Source of the DNA: Candidatus Nanoarchaeia archaeon
Lineage (GTDB): Archaea > Nanobdellota > Nanobdellia > Pacearchaeales > GW2011-AR1
Direction of reading: 5' to 3'
DNA: 39,199 nucleotides
Assembly: GCA_028713045.1 (NCBI GenBank)
Contig: JAQTOY010000004.1
Coordinates: 1 to 39,199 of the forward strand
The position numbers and the translations under genes are program-made. Below the pieces are notes generated by a model. It was not told where the DNA came from. It made no database searches and saw only the letters and a list, made by a program, of their open reading frames with translations. Of the stretch, positions 30,641 through 38,260 are shown piece by piece (position 1 is the stretch's first letter; every line of letters begins with the position of its first letter).

Positions 30641-30713
30641 GGGCAAACAGGGATTTGAACCCTGGTCACAGATTCCGCAAACCTGTATTCTATCCAAGCT
30701 GAACTATTCGCCC
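30641..30713 (-). tRNA. tRNA-Arg(GCG)
   Basis: 73 nt folding as a standard cloverleaf: acceptor GGGCGAA/TTTGCCC, D arm GTTC...GAAT with TTGGATA, anticodon stem CAGGT/ATCTG, loop TTGCGGA (anticodon GCG), T arm CAGGG-TTCAAAT-CCCTG. No CCA is encoded; the discriminator would be G (position 30640). It decodes CGC and CGU. Confidence 0.92.
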
Positions 30714-30790
30714 AAATGCTTATTGCTTAGGGGGAGCATTATAAGTTTATAAAAAAATAGGTTTATAAATCATTTATTTTAATTGACTGA

Positions 30791-31189
30791 ATGAGTGTAT
30801 ATTCATTGGAGCTTGGATTTAGGCAGAGACCTAGAGACTTAAAAAAATTATTACTCTATTGGGGGTTTGTAAGAAATACGGATTTAGAAGTAAGGGATCT
30901 GAGTTTAATAATGCATGAACGAGAAATGGCTGCTAGGAATGGTGTGGATTATAGGCCAACAAAAGTTTATAGTTTTGGAAGTGGAGCTATTCAAGCAAAA
31001 CGAATATTTGTTATGGATCCGGAAAGTTCTTTGCTAAAAATAGACCCTGAAATCTCTTCGGAGTTAGGTCTAGAAATTTGGAATATGAGATATTTGCGAA
31101 AGATGTTTTTAATGGCCAGGACAATAAGAGACCGATATCCTGATACGCTTTTGTACGATGCTAACTATGGGCGAGTCGTTAGAGATTAG
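30791..31189 (+). CDS. hypothetical protein (132 aa)
   Basis: 132 residues, soluble, Arg-rich (SLELGFRQRPRDLKKLLLYWGF...RIFVMDPESSLLKIDPEISSELGLEIWNMRYLRKMFLMARTIRDRYPD). Mixed alpha/beta with no signal, TM or recognised motif. A TATA-like GGTTTATAAATC (30761-30772) about 19-30 bases before the start matches that of the 81-residue gene at 29389. Isolated between the tRNA pair and metK. Confidence 0.6.
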   Translation: MSVYSLELGFRQRPRDLKKLLLYWGFVRNTDLEVRDLSLIMHEREMAARNGVDYRPTKVYSFGSGAIQAKRIFVMDPESSLLKIDPEISSELGLEIWNMRYLRKMFLMARTIRDRYPDTLLYDANYGRVVRD

Positions 31190-31246
31190 GGAATGTAATA
31201 AATTCTTTTGATATCGGTTAGGTTAAATAGTTCTTAATATATATTT

Positions 31247-31276
31247 TGAATGATAATTGTATTTATAATTCATTCA
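31247..31276. other. inverted repeat upstream of metK
   Basis: TGAATGA (31247-31253) and TCATTCA (31270-31276) around a 16-nt AT-rich loop. It lies about 80 bases before metK and some 57 bases after the preceding gene, so it may be a terminator stem. Confidence 0.4.
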
Positions 31277-31355
31277 TCGATTAAAAGTAGTAAGAAAGAT
31301 ATTTAAAGAAATTTTAGATTTTAAGACATTAAGATAGAGAATAAAAAAGAGGAAC

Positions 31356-32510
31356 ATGAAAAATTATTTTATCACATCAGAATCTGTGACTGAGGGACAT
31401 CCTGACAAAATATGCGACAATATTTCAGATGCGATTCTTGATAATCTTTTGGTTCAGGATCCTTTTTCAAAAGTTGGTGTTGAAACTTTGGTTACAACTG
31501 GAAGCGTTCATATTGCAGGAGAAGTTTCAACAAGAGGTTTTTTGGATGTTCAGACAGTTGCTGGAAGAGTGTTAAAAGAAATAGGATACACAGACCCAAA
31601 ATTTGGGATTGATGCAGACGATGCTGGAATATGGATTTCGATACATTCTCAAAGTTCAGATATTGCTATGGGAGTCAATGAGGCAAACGGCAAGGAACAG
31701 GGTGCAGGAGACCAGGGTATGATGTATGGATATGCCTGCAATGAGACTCCGGAGCTAATGCCTATGCCAATTATTATTGCACATAAGCTAACTAAAAAAT
31801 TGGCAGAAGTAAGGAAAACTAATTCAATAAAACATCTCGGTCCTGATGGAAAATCACAAGTTACAATAGAGTACGAAGATGACAGACCAAAAAGAATTGA
31901 TGCAATTGTTATTGCCCAGCAGCATAAAGAAGAAATTTCAGAAGATGAAGTTAAATTAGAAATTTATGAAAAAGTAATAAAACCTATTTGCGGGAAATTG
32001 ATGGATGAAAAGACAAAGATCCATATTAATGCAACTGGAAGATTTGTTATTGGAGGGCCTGAAGGAGATACTGGAGTCACTGGAAGAAAAATAATTGTGG
32101 ATAGTTATGGGGGAGTTGGAAGGCATGGAGGAGGATGTTTTTCAGGAAAAGATCCGTCAAAAGTTGATAGAAGCGGTTCATACATGGCAAGATATATTGC
32201 CAAAAACATTGTAGCAGCAGAACTTGCTGAAAAATGCGAAATACAATTAAGCTATGCAATTGGTATTTCTCAGCCAATCTCAGTTAATGTTAATTGTTTC
32301 GGAACAAACAGAATTCCTGAAGAAGAAATAATGAAGCTGATATTCAGAAATTTTGATATGCGTCCAAAGGCAATTATTGAACATCTTGATTTGAGAAGGC
32401 CAATCTACAAAAAAACAGCATCTTATGGACATTTTGGAAGGAATGACGAAGATTTTACATGGGAACGAACTGACAAAGTGGATGTTCTTAGACAGCAAGC
32501 AGGGATTTAA
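31356..32510 (+). CDS. metK: S-adenosylmethionine synthetase, bacterial-type
   Basis: 384 residues, the bacterial length. Motifs: [25 protein letters not shown] (ATP-binding His and Asp), [12 protein letters not shown] (hexapeptide signature), [24 protein letters not shown] and [28 protein letters not shown] (P-loop-like GGGxFSGKD). It makes SAM from Met and ATP. Most archaea use the separate archaeal-type enzyme (PF01941); this one belongs to the bacterial/eukaryotic family, as seen in several DPANN lineages. Ribosome site AAGAGGAAC just before ATG; TATA GATATTTAAAG near 31298. Confidence 0.95.
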   Translation: MKNYFITSESVTEGHPDKICDNISDAILDNLLVQDPFSKVGVETLVTTGSVHIAGEVSTRGFLDVQTVAGRVLKEIGYTDPKFGIDADDAGIWISIHSQSSDIAMGVNEANGKEQGAGDQGMMYGYACNETPELMPMPIIIAHKLTKKLAEVRKTNSIKHLGPDGKSQVTIEYEDDRPKRIDAIVIAQQHKEEISEDEVKLEIYEKVIKPICGKLMDEKTKIHINATGRFVIGGPEGDTGVTGRKIIVDSYGGVGRHGGGCFSGKDPSKVDRSGSYMARYIAKNIVAAELAEKCEIQLSYAIGISQPISVNVNCFGTNRIPEEEIMKLIFRNFDMRPKAIIEHLDLRRPIYKKTASYGHFGRNDEDFTWERTDKVDVLRQQAGI

Positions 32511-32692
32511 AAAAGAAATTTGATTTCAATTTTTTAGATTTATAGATAATCTTGGTAATAAAATACTGGTATTAAACCACAATAACACTTTTTTTAAATA
32601 GATATTAATTTTATAAAAATACGTAAATAATTATTTAATGATTAATATAAATCAATAAATTTAAATAGAATATAGATTTTATTGTTAAAAAG

Positions 32693-33652
32693 ATGGTGAA
32701 AAGAATAAAAAAATTTAAGAATAATTATCTAAAATTTAAAAAAAATAATTCATTAAAAATCTTAGGTTTTATTATTTTGTTTTTATTGTTGATAGTTATA
32801 TTTAATCTATCATTAAAACCAATAAATAAAAATACAGATAAAAATCCCGGATTTTTGAATAGTATCTCTTATTTAGTTTCTAATCCTGTATATACTTCTC
32901 CTTCACCTTATCCTTCATCTACTCCAACACCTTATCCCTCTAGCACTCCATTTCCAACGCCATCAAGTACTCCTGGAACATGCTTGTATGATTCTGAATG
33001 TCCTGCAGATATTGAAGAAATTCCTGGTAGTAATAGATGCGGGCAGGATATAGGGGAGATACCTGTTTGTGATAATCAGGTATGGCATGATAAAGAAGAT
33101 AACTATTGTGATAAAACTGATTTTACTTGTAAAAAAAAGATTTTACAAGTTTCAGAGGTTTGCCTTCCTTGGCAAAGATGCAGTTATAATACCTGTATGA
33201 CTATAATGGGCGGATGTGAAAAAGATTCGGATTGTAAAGAGACTAAATGTTATAAAGAATCCGGGGAAACCTCTTCAGAGGACGTATATGATATAACCTA
33301 TAGTTGTGAAAATTGCCATTGTAATTATGGGGGATATTCAATAAAAAATAAAGTCAAAATAGAAGATTGCGGTGAAAATACTCTTGATCCTCCTACATAT
33401 AAATGCGATAGTGCTCATGAAACAATTTCAATTCAGACAATAGAAGAAACAATAAAATATTGTGATTCAGAAGATCTAAAATGTAAATCAAAAATTGAAT
33501 TGCATGAAACCGAAATAGAATGTTTTCCTGATAGATGCGATACTGCAACCGGAAACTGCCCTATAAAAACTAATCCCTCTACAACGCCGACCCCATATCC
33601 TTCATCTACTCCAACACCTTATCCTTCACCAACATATACTCCAAGACCTTAA
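32693..33652 (+). CDS. membrane-anchored Cys-rich surface protein with TPTPYPSS linkers
   Basis: 319 residues. A basic cytoplasmic head, one TM helix (LKILGFIILFLLLIVIFNLSL, residues about 20-42), then an external Pro/Ser/Thr/Tyr linker (SPSPYPSSTPTPYPSST, about 69-95), a Cys-rich domain (about 96-295, with some 28 Cys in patterns such as CLYDSECPAD and CENCHCNYGG) and a second copy of the linker at the very end (TPTPYPSSTPTPYPSP). The linkers are probably extended and could be O-glycosylated or span a surface layer. It is 69 bp upstream of the second Cys-rich gene. Unknown family. Confidence 0.7.
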   Translation: MVKRIKKFKNNYLKFKKNNSLKILGFIILFLLLIVIFNLSLKPINKNTDKNPGFLNSISYLVSNPVYTSPSPYPSSTPTPYPSSTPFPTPSSTPGTCLYDSECPADIEEIPGSNRCGQDIGEIPVCDNQVWHDKEDNYCDKTDFTCKKKILQVSEVCLPWQRCSYNTCMTIMGGCEKDSDCKETKCYKESGETSSEDVYDITYSCENCHCNYGGYSIKNKVKIEDCGENTLDPPTYKCDSAHETISIQTIEETIKYCDSEDLKCKSKIELHETEIECFPDRCDTATGNCPIKTNPSTTPTPYPSSTPTPYPSPTYTPRP

Positions 33653-33721
33653 TTTTTAATTAACTTCAATTATTTTTGAACCAATGGAAAGTTTTATAAA
33701 AGACCTTTTTTTGATTTTATC

Positions 33722-35587
33722 ATGAATAAAAAAATCTTTGGATTATTTTTTATATTTTTATTGTTTGGAATTGGATTTATTTCTGCAGAATGCGTTGACA
33801 GTGATGGACTAAATTATTATCTAAAAGGAAAAACAACTAATAATCTTAATAATGAAAACTATAATGATGCCTGCGTTTATAGGCTTGAGTCAACAAATGC
33901 ACAGTATTATGCAAAAGTAGGAGATACTCTATATGATATTTTGCAAAGCTGTTCAGGGGACAATTGTTATGTTGCAGAAGCAACATGTTCTGATGATGAA
34001 GTAATCTGGAACCAATGGGATGTTGAACAATGCCCCTTTGGCTGTAATGATGGAGCTTGTCTAGGAAATACTTCGTCTCCAGTTAAATGCGGAAAATTGA
34101 TTTATTTTTGTTCAGAGAATAGTCCCTATTGCGATAGAACTGCTCCTGAAATTGATAAATATATTCAAAATTCAGGATGTGTTGAAGTAACTAAACATAT
34201 TATCTCTGATTTTAGGGACTTGGATAAAGATGCTTTAGCAATAAAATATAATGTTTTAGCAGTACCGTCTTTTATATTCATTGATGAAAATGGCTGCTGG
34301 GCGAGTATTGGAAAAGCTGGAAATACTAAATTTGAGGATATTCAGAATGATATCAATAATTTTAAATGTTCTAATGTTTGCAAACCTAAATTTAAATGTG
34401 AAAATGGTTACATTCCTGTTTGTAAATTGATTAATGGAGAATGTTCATGCGAATCCTGCCCAGGAATTCCTGATGATATGAATTCTTGTCTTAATAATCC
34501 TAATAATTATTGGGATCAAGAAACAAACAGCTGCCATGCAGGTTTTAGCAAGGATATTATAAAATATACTTGTTCAGATAATGATGGTGGTAGAAATTAT
34601 TTTGAAGGGGCTCATACTTTTGGATTCAGAAGCTACTCTAGTTCTAGTGAACCTAGTAAAGATTTAAGAATAAGGACCGGAGGAAAAGATTCCTGTTATA
34701 ATGGAATACTAACAGAGCATTATTGTGATGAAAATGGGTTTATTCAAACAGAATCTTTTACTTGTCCTAATGGCTGCGGGGACAAAGATGCTTGTCTAAA
34801 GGGAGAACAAATTTCTGAAAAAATAACTTGTAAATTTGAAAATACTGAACAAGAACAAAAATGTTATTTGGCTGGTCAATTTGGACCTGAAGATGAAGGG
34901 ACTAAATTTTGCATTGCAAATGCAGAATCTGGTTTTTCTTGTTCGGTTACATATTCAGCCCCTAAGGGAGAAAAAACTACATGGAAATCTAGTTGCGGGG
35001 GTTATATGTATACAACTCAGGATGGAACTGATGAAATGATTTATTGGACTGGATGTAAAAGCGGAGAAAGTGATATCGGTGAAGTAAATAACAAAGGATT
35101 TAGATATGCTTATTGGCAATGCTATGATGGATATGAGAATAAAGCTGGAGATGGGGTTTCTTGTTATCCATCAGAGAATTTTGCTGCAAAGGCAAAAGAA
35201 GATTGTCAGAATCATTGCTATAGTGATGGAAGCAAATGCGGAGTGAATAGTTTTGCAGTTAATGTTGAATGCTATAGTGATGAAATATCTTCAAACGAAA
35301 TTTTTTCTGAAACAGGAGTTGTTATAAAACCATCGGAGCAGGTTTTAACCTCTGAAAGTATTATTTGTAAGGATTCATGCCCCTTGGATAATAAATGCTA
35401 TCCATTTGGATACAGAAAATCTGGAGAATACTGCTCAGATAACGGGGCTTTTGTTGAACAATTAAACTCAGATTCTACTTGTGATAATAATTTTGAATGT
35501 TCATCAAATGTATGTGTTTCTGGAAAATGCATTGATGAAGGATTTTTAAATAAAATAATAAACTGGTTCAAAAAATTATTCGGTTAA
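33722..35587 (+). CDS. exported Cys-rich protein with thioredoxin-like domain
   Basis: 621 residues. Signal peptide (KKIFGLFFIFLLFGIGFISA), a Cys module (to about 115), then a thioredoxin-like domain at about 119-220: KLIYFCSENSPYCDRTAPEIDKYI, DKDALAIKYNVLAVPSFIFIDENG (cis-Pro VPSF) and IGKAGN. The active-site stretch is SPYC, so it has one of the two usual catalytic Cys; a nearby Cys (YFC) could pair with it. The rest has many Cys in small modules (CENGYIPVC, CQNHCYSDGSKC, CSSNVCVSGKC) and ends FLNKIINWFKKLFG, an amphipathic tail. It may shuffle disulfides of the surface proteins (inference). TATA GTTTTATAAAAG at about 33689-33700. Confidence 0.75.
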   Translation: MNKKIFGLFFIFLLFGIGFISAECVDSDGLNYYLKGKTTNNLNNENYNDACVYRLESTNAQYYAKVGDTLYDILQSCSGDNCYVAEATCSDDEVIWNQWDVEQCPFGCNDGACLGNTSSPVKCGKLIYFCSENSPYCDRTAPEIDKYIQNSGCVEVTKHIISDFRDLDKDALAIKYNVLAVPSFIFIDENGCWASIGKAGNTKFEDIQNDINNFKCSNVCKPKFKCENGYIPVCKLINGECSCESCPGIPDDMNSCLNNPNNYWDQETNSCHAGFSKDIIKYTCSDNDGGRNYFEGAHTFGFRSYSSSSEPSKDLRIRTGGKDSCYNGILTEHYCDENGFIQTESFTCPNGCGDKDACLKGEQISEKITCKFENTEQEQKCYLAGQFGPEDEGTKFCIANAESGFSCSVTYSAPKGEKTTWKSSCGGYMYTTQDGTDEMIYWTGCKSGESDIGEVNNKGFRYAYWQCYDGYENKAGDGVSCYPSENFAAKAKEDCQNHCYSDGSKCGVNSFAVNVECYSDEISSNEIFSETGVVIKPSEQVLTSESIICKDSCPLDNKCYPFGYRKSGEYCSDNGAFVEQLNSDSTCDNNFECSSNVCVSGKCIDEGFLNKIINWFKKLFG

Positions 35588-35614
35588 AAATAATTCTCCT
35601 TAATCGGAATATTA

Positions 35615-35845
35615 TCATTCTTTAGATTTAGTCAATCTTTCGGAAACTTTTCCAATCTGCATTGTTACAACTACTGCAATTATCGTAATAACAATCGCGT
35701 AAATAAGCATTGCAGAAATAGAATCTGCGGTTCCAAAAACTGCTTTAAAAATTGCCTGAATTGCGCCGTTCCATGCTAGTGCTGCAACCAAACCAAAAGC
35801 AGCAGCAGATAATGCGCCGATTTGTTTTACTATTTCGCTTTTCAT
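35615..35845 (-). CDS. DUF5654-family membrane protein (short form)
   Basis: 76 residues, two TM helices: IGALSAAAFGLVAALAWNGAIQAIF (DUF5654 first-helix pattern) and LIYAIVITIIAVVVTMQIG. It ends with a basic-Ser tail (SERLTKSKE). Strong ribosome site AAGGAGGCAAA before ATG. Paralog of 27508-27867, without its coiled-coil head. Confidence 0.8.
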   Translation of the reverse strand: MKSEIVKQIGALSAAAFGLVAALAWNGAIQAIFKAVFGTADSISAMLIYAIVITIIAVVVTMQIGKVSERLTKSKE

Positions 35846-35871
35846 TTTGCCTCCTTTTTGTTTGAATTTAA

Positions 35872-36705
35872 CTATAGATTAAAGACTCTTTTGGCATTAT
35901 TATACATTATGTCTTCTTTATCATTTTCGGATAGCATTAATTCATCCAAAATACCTTTTTGTTCTTTTAAAATATGTTCTCTATATCCATCTGGAAAAAT
36001 TCTAGTGTCTGAACCGAATATTATGTTTTTGGGACCAAAAACTTTAATTGTTTTTTTAAAAACTTCTTTTAATGAAAAAACATTATCCTGATAATCAATC
36101 CAATTATTTGTTCCAGAGGTATCAACAAATAAATTATCCTGCTTGTATTTTAGCATGAGCAGTTCCCTGAAAAAACCTGCTCCAAAATGGGCTATTGTGA
36201 AGTTAATATCTGGAAAATCCCTCAAGACTCTTGAAAGCATAACCGGATTTCCATGAAAAAGATCGGACTTTCCTCCAATAGTCATACCAAAATGTATAAC
36301 TATCGGTAGCCTCATTTTTTCACAGTATTCATAAATAGGATTACAATCACAGCTTACATCAAAGCCATCATTGGTTGCATATAATTTAACTCCGCGCATT
36401 CCATTGCTATACTCGGTCTTAAGTATATTTAACGCATCTGGAAGAAGAGGATTAATTCTCGCAAATCCTACAAACCTGCTGCTTGAATTTATAAATTGTG
36501 TAAACTCCTCATTCAAATGTGCTGTTGCCATGAATATGGTTTTTTCTATTTCATTTTTATTCATTGCATAAAGCCAAGATTCTACATGTTCTTTAACAGA
36601 ATGTTTAGTCCATTCTTGATTTGTATACTTAAGAATATGAGGACTTATCTTCATGCTTTTGGCAATTGATTCTGTAATCATGTGAGCATGTCCATCGATT
36701 ATCAT
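35872..36705 (-). CDS. amidohydrolase-family TIM-barrel hydrolase
   Basis: 277 residues. IIDGHAHM at the N-terminus supplies the metal-binding H-x-H, then GVKLYATNDGF (strand 4, Lys), LPIVIHFG and FTIAHFGAG (His ligands), and NIIFGSDTRIFP (catalytic Asp). This is the amidohydrolase-2 type (decarboxylases or lactone/amide hydrolases); substrate unknown. It follows the pterin dehydratase gene with a seven-base gap, so the two are probably one transcript. Confidence 0.82.
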   Translation of the reverse strand: MIIDGHAHMITESIAKSMKISPHILKYTNQEWTKHSVKEHVESWLYAMNKNEIEKTIFMATAHLNEEFTQFINSSSRFVGFARINPLLPDALNILKTEYSNGMRGVKLYATNDGFDVSCDCNPIYEYCEKMRLPIVIHFGMTIGGKSDLFHGNPVMLSRVLRDFPDINFTIAHFGAGFFRELLMLKYKQDNLFVDTSGTNNWIDYQDNVFSLKEVFKKTIKVFGPKNIIFGSDTRIFPDGYREHILKEQKGILDELMLSENDKEDIMYNNAKRVFNL

Positions 36706-36712
36706 TTTATTC

Positions 36713-37024
36713 TTAATAAGAACTATATTCTTTATATAATTTTTCTATCTCTGATGCAATAAGAAAATCAAGATCTGTAACCTTTCCTCCAACATCAAAC
36801 CTCTGCAATTCGAAGATAACTTTTGAATAAAAAATATGTATATTCGGGTGATGATCTTTCATTTCAAATATTGAAGCCAGACCAACTATAAATTTTAAAG
36901 AATCCATAAAATCTTTGAATTTAAATTCTTTCATTATTTTGTTGTCTTTATAGTTCCAACCAGGCAAGTCTTTTAATCTTTTATAAATTTCATCAGCATC
37001 TAAAATATGAATATTATTCTTCAT
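36713..37024 (-). CDS. phhB: pterin-4a-carbinolamine dehydratase-like protein
   Basis: 103 residues, normal length. The segment GWNYKDNKIMKEFKFKDFMDSLKFIVGLASIFEMKDHHPNIHIFYSKVIFELQRFDVGGKVTDLDFLIASEIEKL has the signature E-x-x-x-H-H-P and the closing T-x-x-D-x-x-x-A. The family dehydrates 4a-hydroxytetrahydropterin, and in prokaryotes some members assist molybdopterin metabolism. No aromatic amino-acid hydroxylase is nearby. Upstream partner of the amidohydrolase gene. Confidence 0.9.
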   Translation of the reverse strand: MKNNIHILDADEIYKRLKDLPGWNYKDNKIMKEFKFKDFMDSLKFIVGLASIFEMKDHHPNIHIFYSKVIFELQRFDVGGKVTDLDFLIASEIEKLYKEYSSY

Positions 37025-37039
37025 TATTAATTATAAATA

Positions 37040-37189
37040 TTATAATACGTAACTGCCAATTATTTCAAACAATCCATATACTAATAACCATATTGCAATA
37101 GCATAATTAAGAGATTTTGGCCAGATAAGGATTATTATTCCAAATATTACTGCTAAAATTGCAGAAGTTATTACAAATGTGAATGCCAT
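37040..37189 (-). CDS. DUF3096-like small membrane protein (49 aa)
   Basis: I start at ATG 37189, not at the upstream in-frame ATG 37267: AAAGGAGGTATG lies just before it, and the 26 extra residues would be read through the leader. The 49 residues are two TM helices, TFVITSAILAVIFGIIILIWPKSL and AIAIWLLVYGLFEIIGSYVL. The I-L-A-x-I-F-G-I-x-x-L-I-W-P pattern is that of DUF3096. Role unknown. Confidence 0.72.
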   Translation of the reverse strand: MAFTFVITSAILAVIFGIIILIWPKSLNYAIAIWLLVYGLFEIIGSYVL

Positions 37190-37267
37190 TTTTACATACC
37201 TCCTTTTATTATTATAAATAAAATACCTATAATTGTTTATGCTTTTCTCTAAAAAATAAAAATGCAC

Positions 37268-37422
37268 AAAAATCGGATTTTTATTTTCCGATTTTTGGCT
37301 TAAAAATAATTAACCCTCGTGAAAATCTCCATTCTTTAGAATGGAGTAGATTTTCCCGGGTCTCACAAAACCTCAAACAAACTCCACACTTTAGTGCGGA
37401 GTATAAAACCGAAGGTTTTGTG
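37268..37422 (-). other. nested stem-loop element (GAAAATCT family member 3)
   Basis: AAAAATCGGA (37268-37277)/TCCGATTTTT (37287-37296); GAAAATCT (37321-37328)/AGATTTTC (37348-37355) enclosing CCATTC-TTTA-GAATGG; and CACAAAACCT (37364-37373)/AGGTTTTGTG (37413-37422) enclosing ACTCC-A-CAC, loop TTTA, GTG-C-GGAGT (37381-37402). It lies 3' of the 51-residue gene (minus strand, sense) and before the DUF3096 gene. Confidence 0.6.
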
Positions 37423-37429
37423 ATTTAAT

Positions 37430-37585
37430 TTAACATTCTCTTTCAAGTTCAGTTATTTCTTCATCCACTTCTCTCACTTCATTTGCCAATGATTCTCTAT
37501 ATCTCCTAAGATTGTTAATTCTGTCTTCTGTAGTTAATTCTGATGATGTGTTACAACACGTTGTTTCGACTTCACAAATTTCCAT
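37430..37585 (-). CDS. small Cys-containing helical protein (51 aa)
   Basis: A 51-codon frame starting at CAT 37583-37585 with AAGGAGGCAATT before it. The product has an N-terminal Cys cluster (MEICEVETTCCNTS), then a Glu/Arg-rich helix with heptad spacing (LTTEDRINNLRRYRESLANEVREVDEEITELERE) and a terminal Cys. It could dimerise as a coiled coil and bind a metal through the Cys residues. No family recognised; the ribosome site and codon-regular frame support it. Confidence 0.65.
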   Translation of the reverse strand: MEICEVETTCCNTSSELTTEDRINNLRRYRESLANEVREVDEEITELEREC

Positions 37586-37626
37586 CTTTAATTGCCTCCT
37601 TACATTTATTTAAATGGCCAGATAAA

Positions 37627-37647
37627 GAAAATTTCCTAAAAATTTTC
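37627..37647. other. inverted repeat upstream of the 51-residue gene
   Basis: GAAAATTT (37627-37634) and AAATTTTC (37640-37647), 42 bases before the start and next to ATTTAAATAAATG, its TATA-like site. Possibly an operator. Confidence 0.35.
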
Positions 37648-37722
37648 TGTCTTTTCAAATTCGCAGCAAAAGATTATATTAAACCCAAATTTGAAAATAA
37701 GTCTTGGAGTAGGAAAAGAAAA

Positions 37723-38187
37723 TTATTTAATAATTACTTCTTCAATCCTATTAAGAATCTTTAATTTTTCTTTTTCAGATATCTCTTCATCTATTTTTGG
37801 ATAAAAGAAATCATCTTCAAATCTTGAATGGGCTCTTAACAATAGTTTAATTTCAGATATGTCTGATTTTTTATTATCTAATAAGTCTTCTTCTATCTCG
37901 TTTAAAAGACGAAATATTTTTTCATGTTCCATTAACAGCTTATTGATATATTCATTTTCTTCATCAATGATAGATAAGTATACGCTGAATATTATTTTTT
38001 CCTCAACAAAAAAATGCTTTTCTAGAATCCATCTTAATCTGTTGAATGTGTTTTTAGATTTTTCAAAATCTTCTGAAATTTCTTTTTCAAATTTATTAAG
38101 AAGATTGTGTATTATAAGATGATCTTTGTCCATCGCTTTTTTTAATGAGTTGATAGATTCACCATCTTTATATGATTTATTTATCAT
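37723..38187 (-). CDS. hemerythrin-like (HHE) protein
   Basis: 154 residues in four helices. Metal-ligand positions fit a hemerythrin: H23 (DKDHLIIH), H58 and E62 (EKHFFVEE), H88 (MEHEK), and H120 with E124 (RAHSRFEDD). These carboxylate/His sets hold a diiron centre that binds O2 or senses oxygen or NO. No partner domain is fused. TATA TTTATATACTT (minus strand, about 38206-38216) with a perfect 18-bp palindrome between it and ATG suggests dedicated repression. Confidence 0.87.
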   Translation of the reverse strand: MINKSYKDGESINSLKKAMDKDHLIIHNLLNKFEKEISEDFEKSKNTFNRLRWILEKHFFVEEKIIFSVYLSIIDEENEYINKLLMEHEKIFRLLNEIEEDLLDNKKSDISEIKLLLRAHSRFEDDFFYPKIDEEISEKEKLKILNRIEEVIIK

Positions 38188-38204
38188 ATGAATTATAATT
38201 CATA
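38187..38204. promoter_or_regulatory. 18-bp perfect palindrome, operator candidate of the hemerythrin gene
   Basis: TATGAATTATAATTCATA, self-complementary over all 18 bases, located between the TATA box and the start codon, where a bound repressor would block RNA polymerase. Confidence 0.55.
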
Positions 38205-38260
38205 CAAGTATATAAATCTTGCGAAGGTTATATAATTATTTAAGAGTAGTTAAAATAAAC

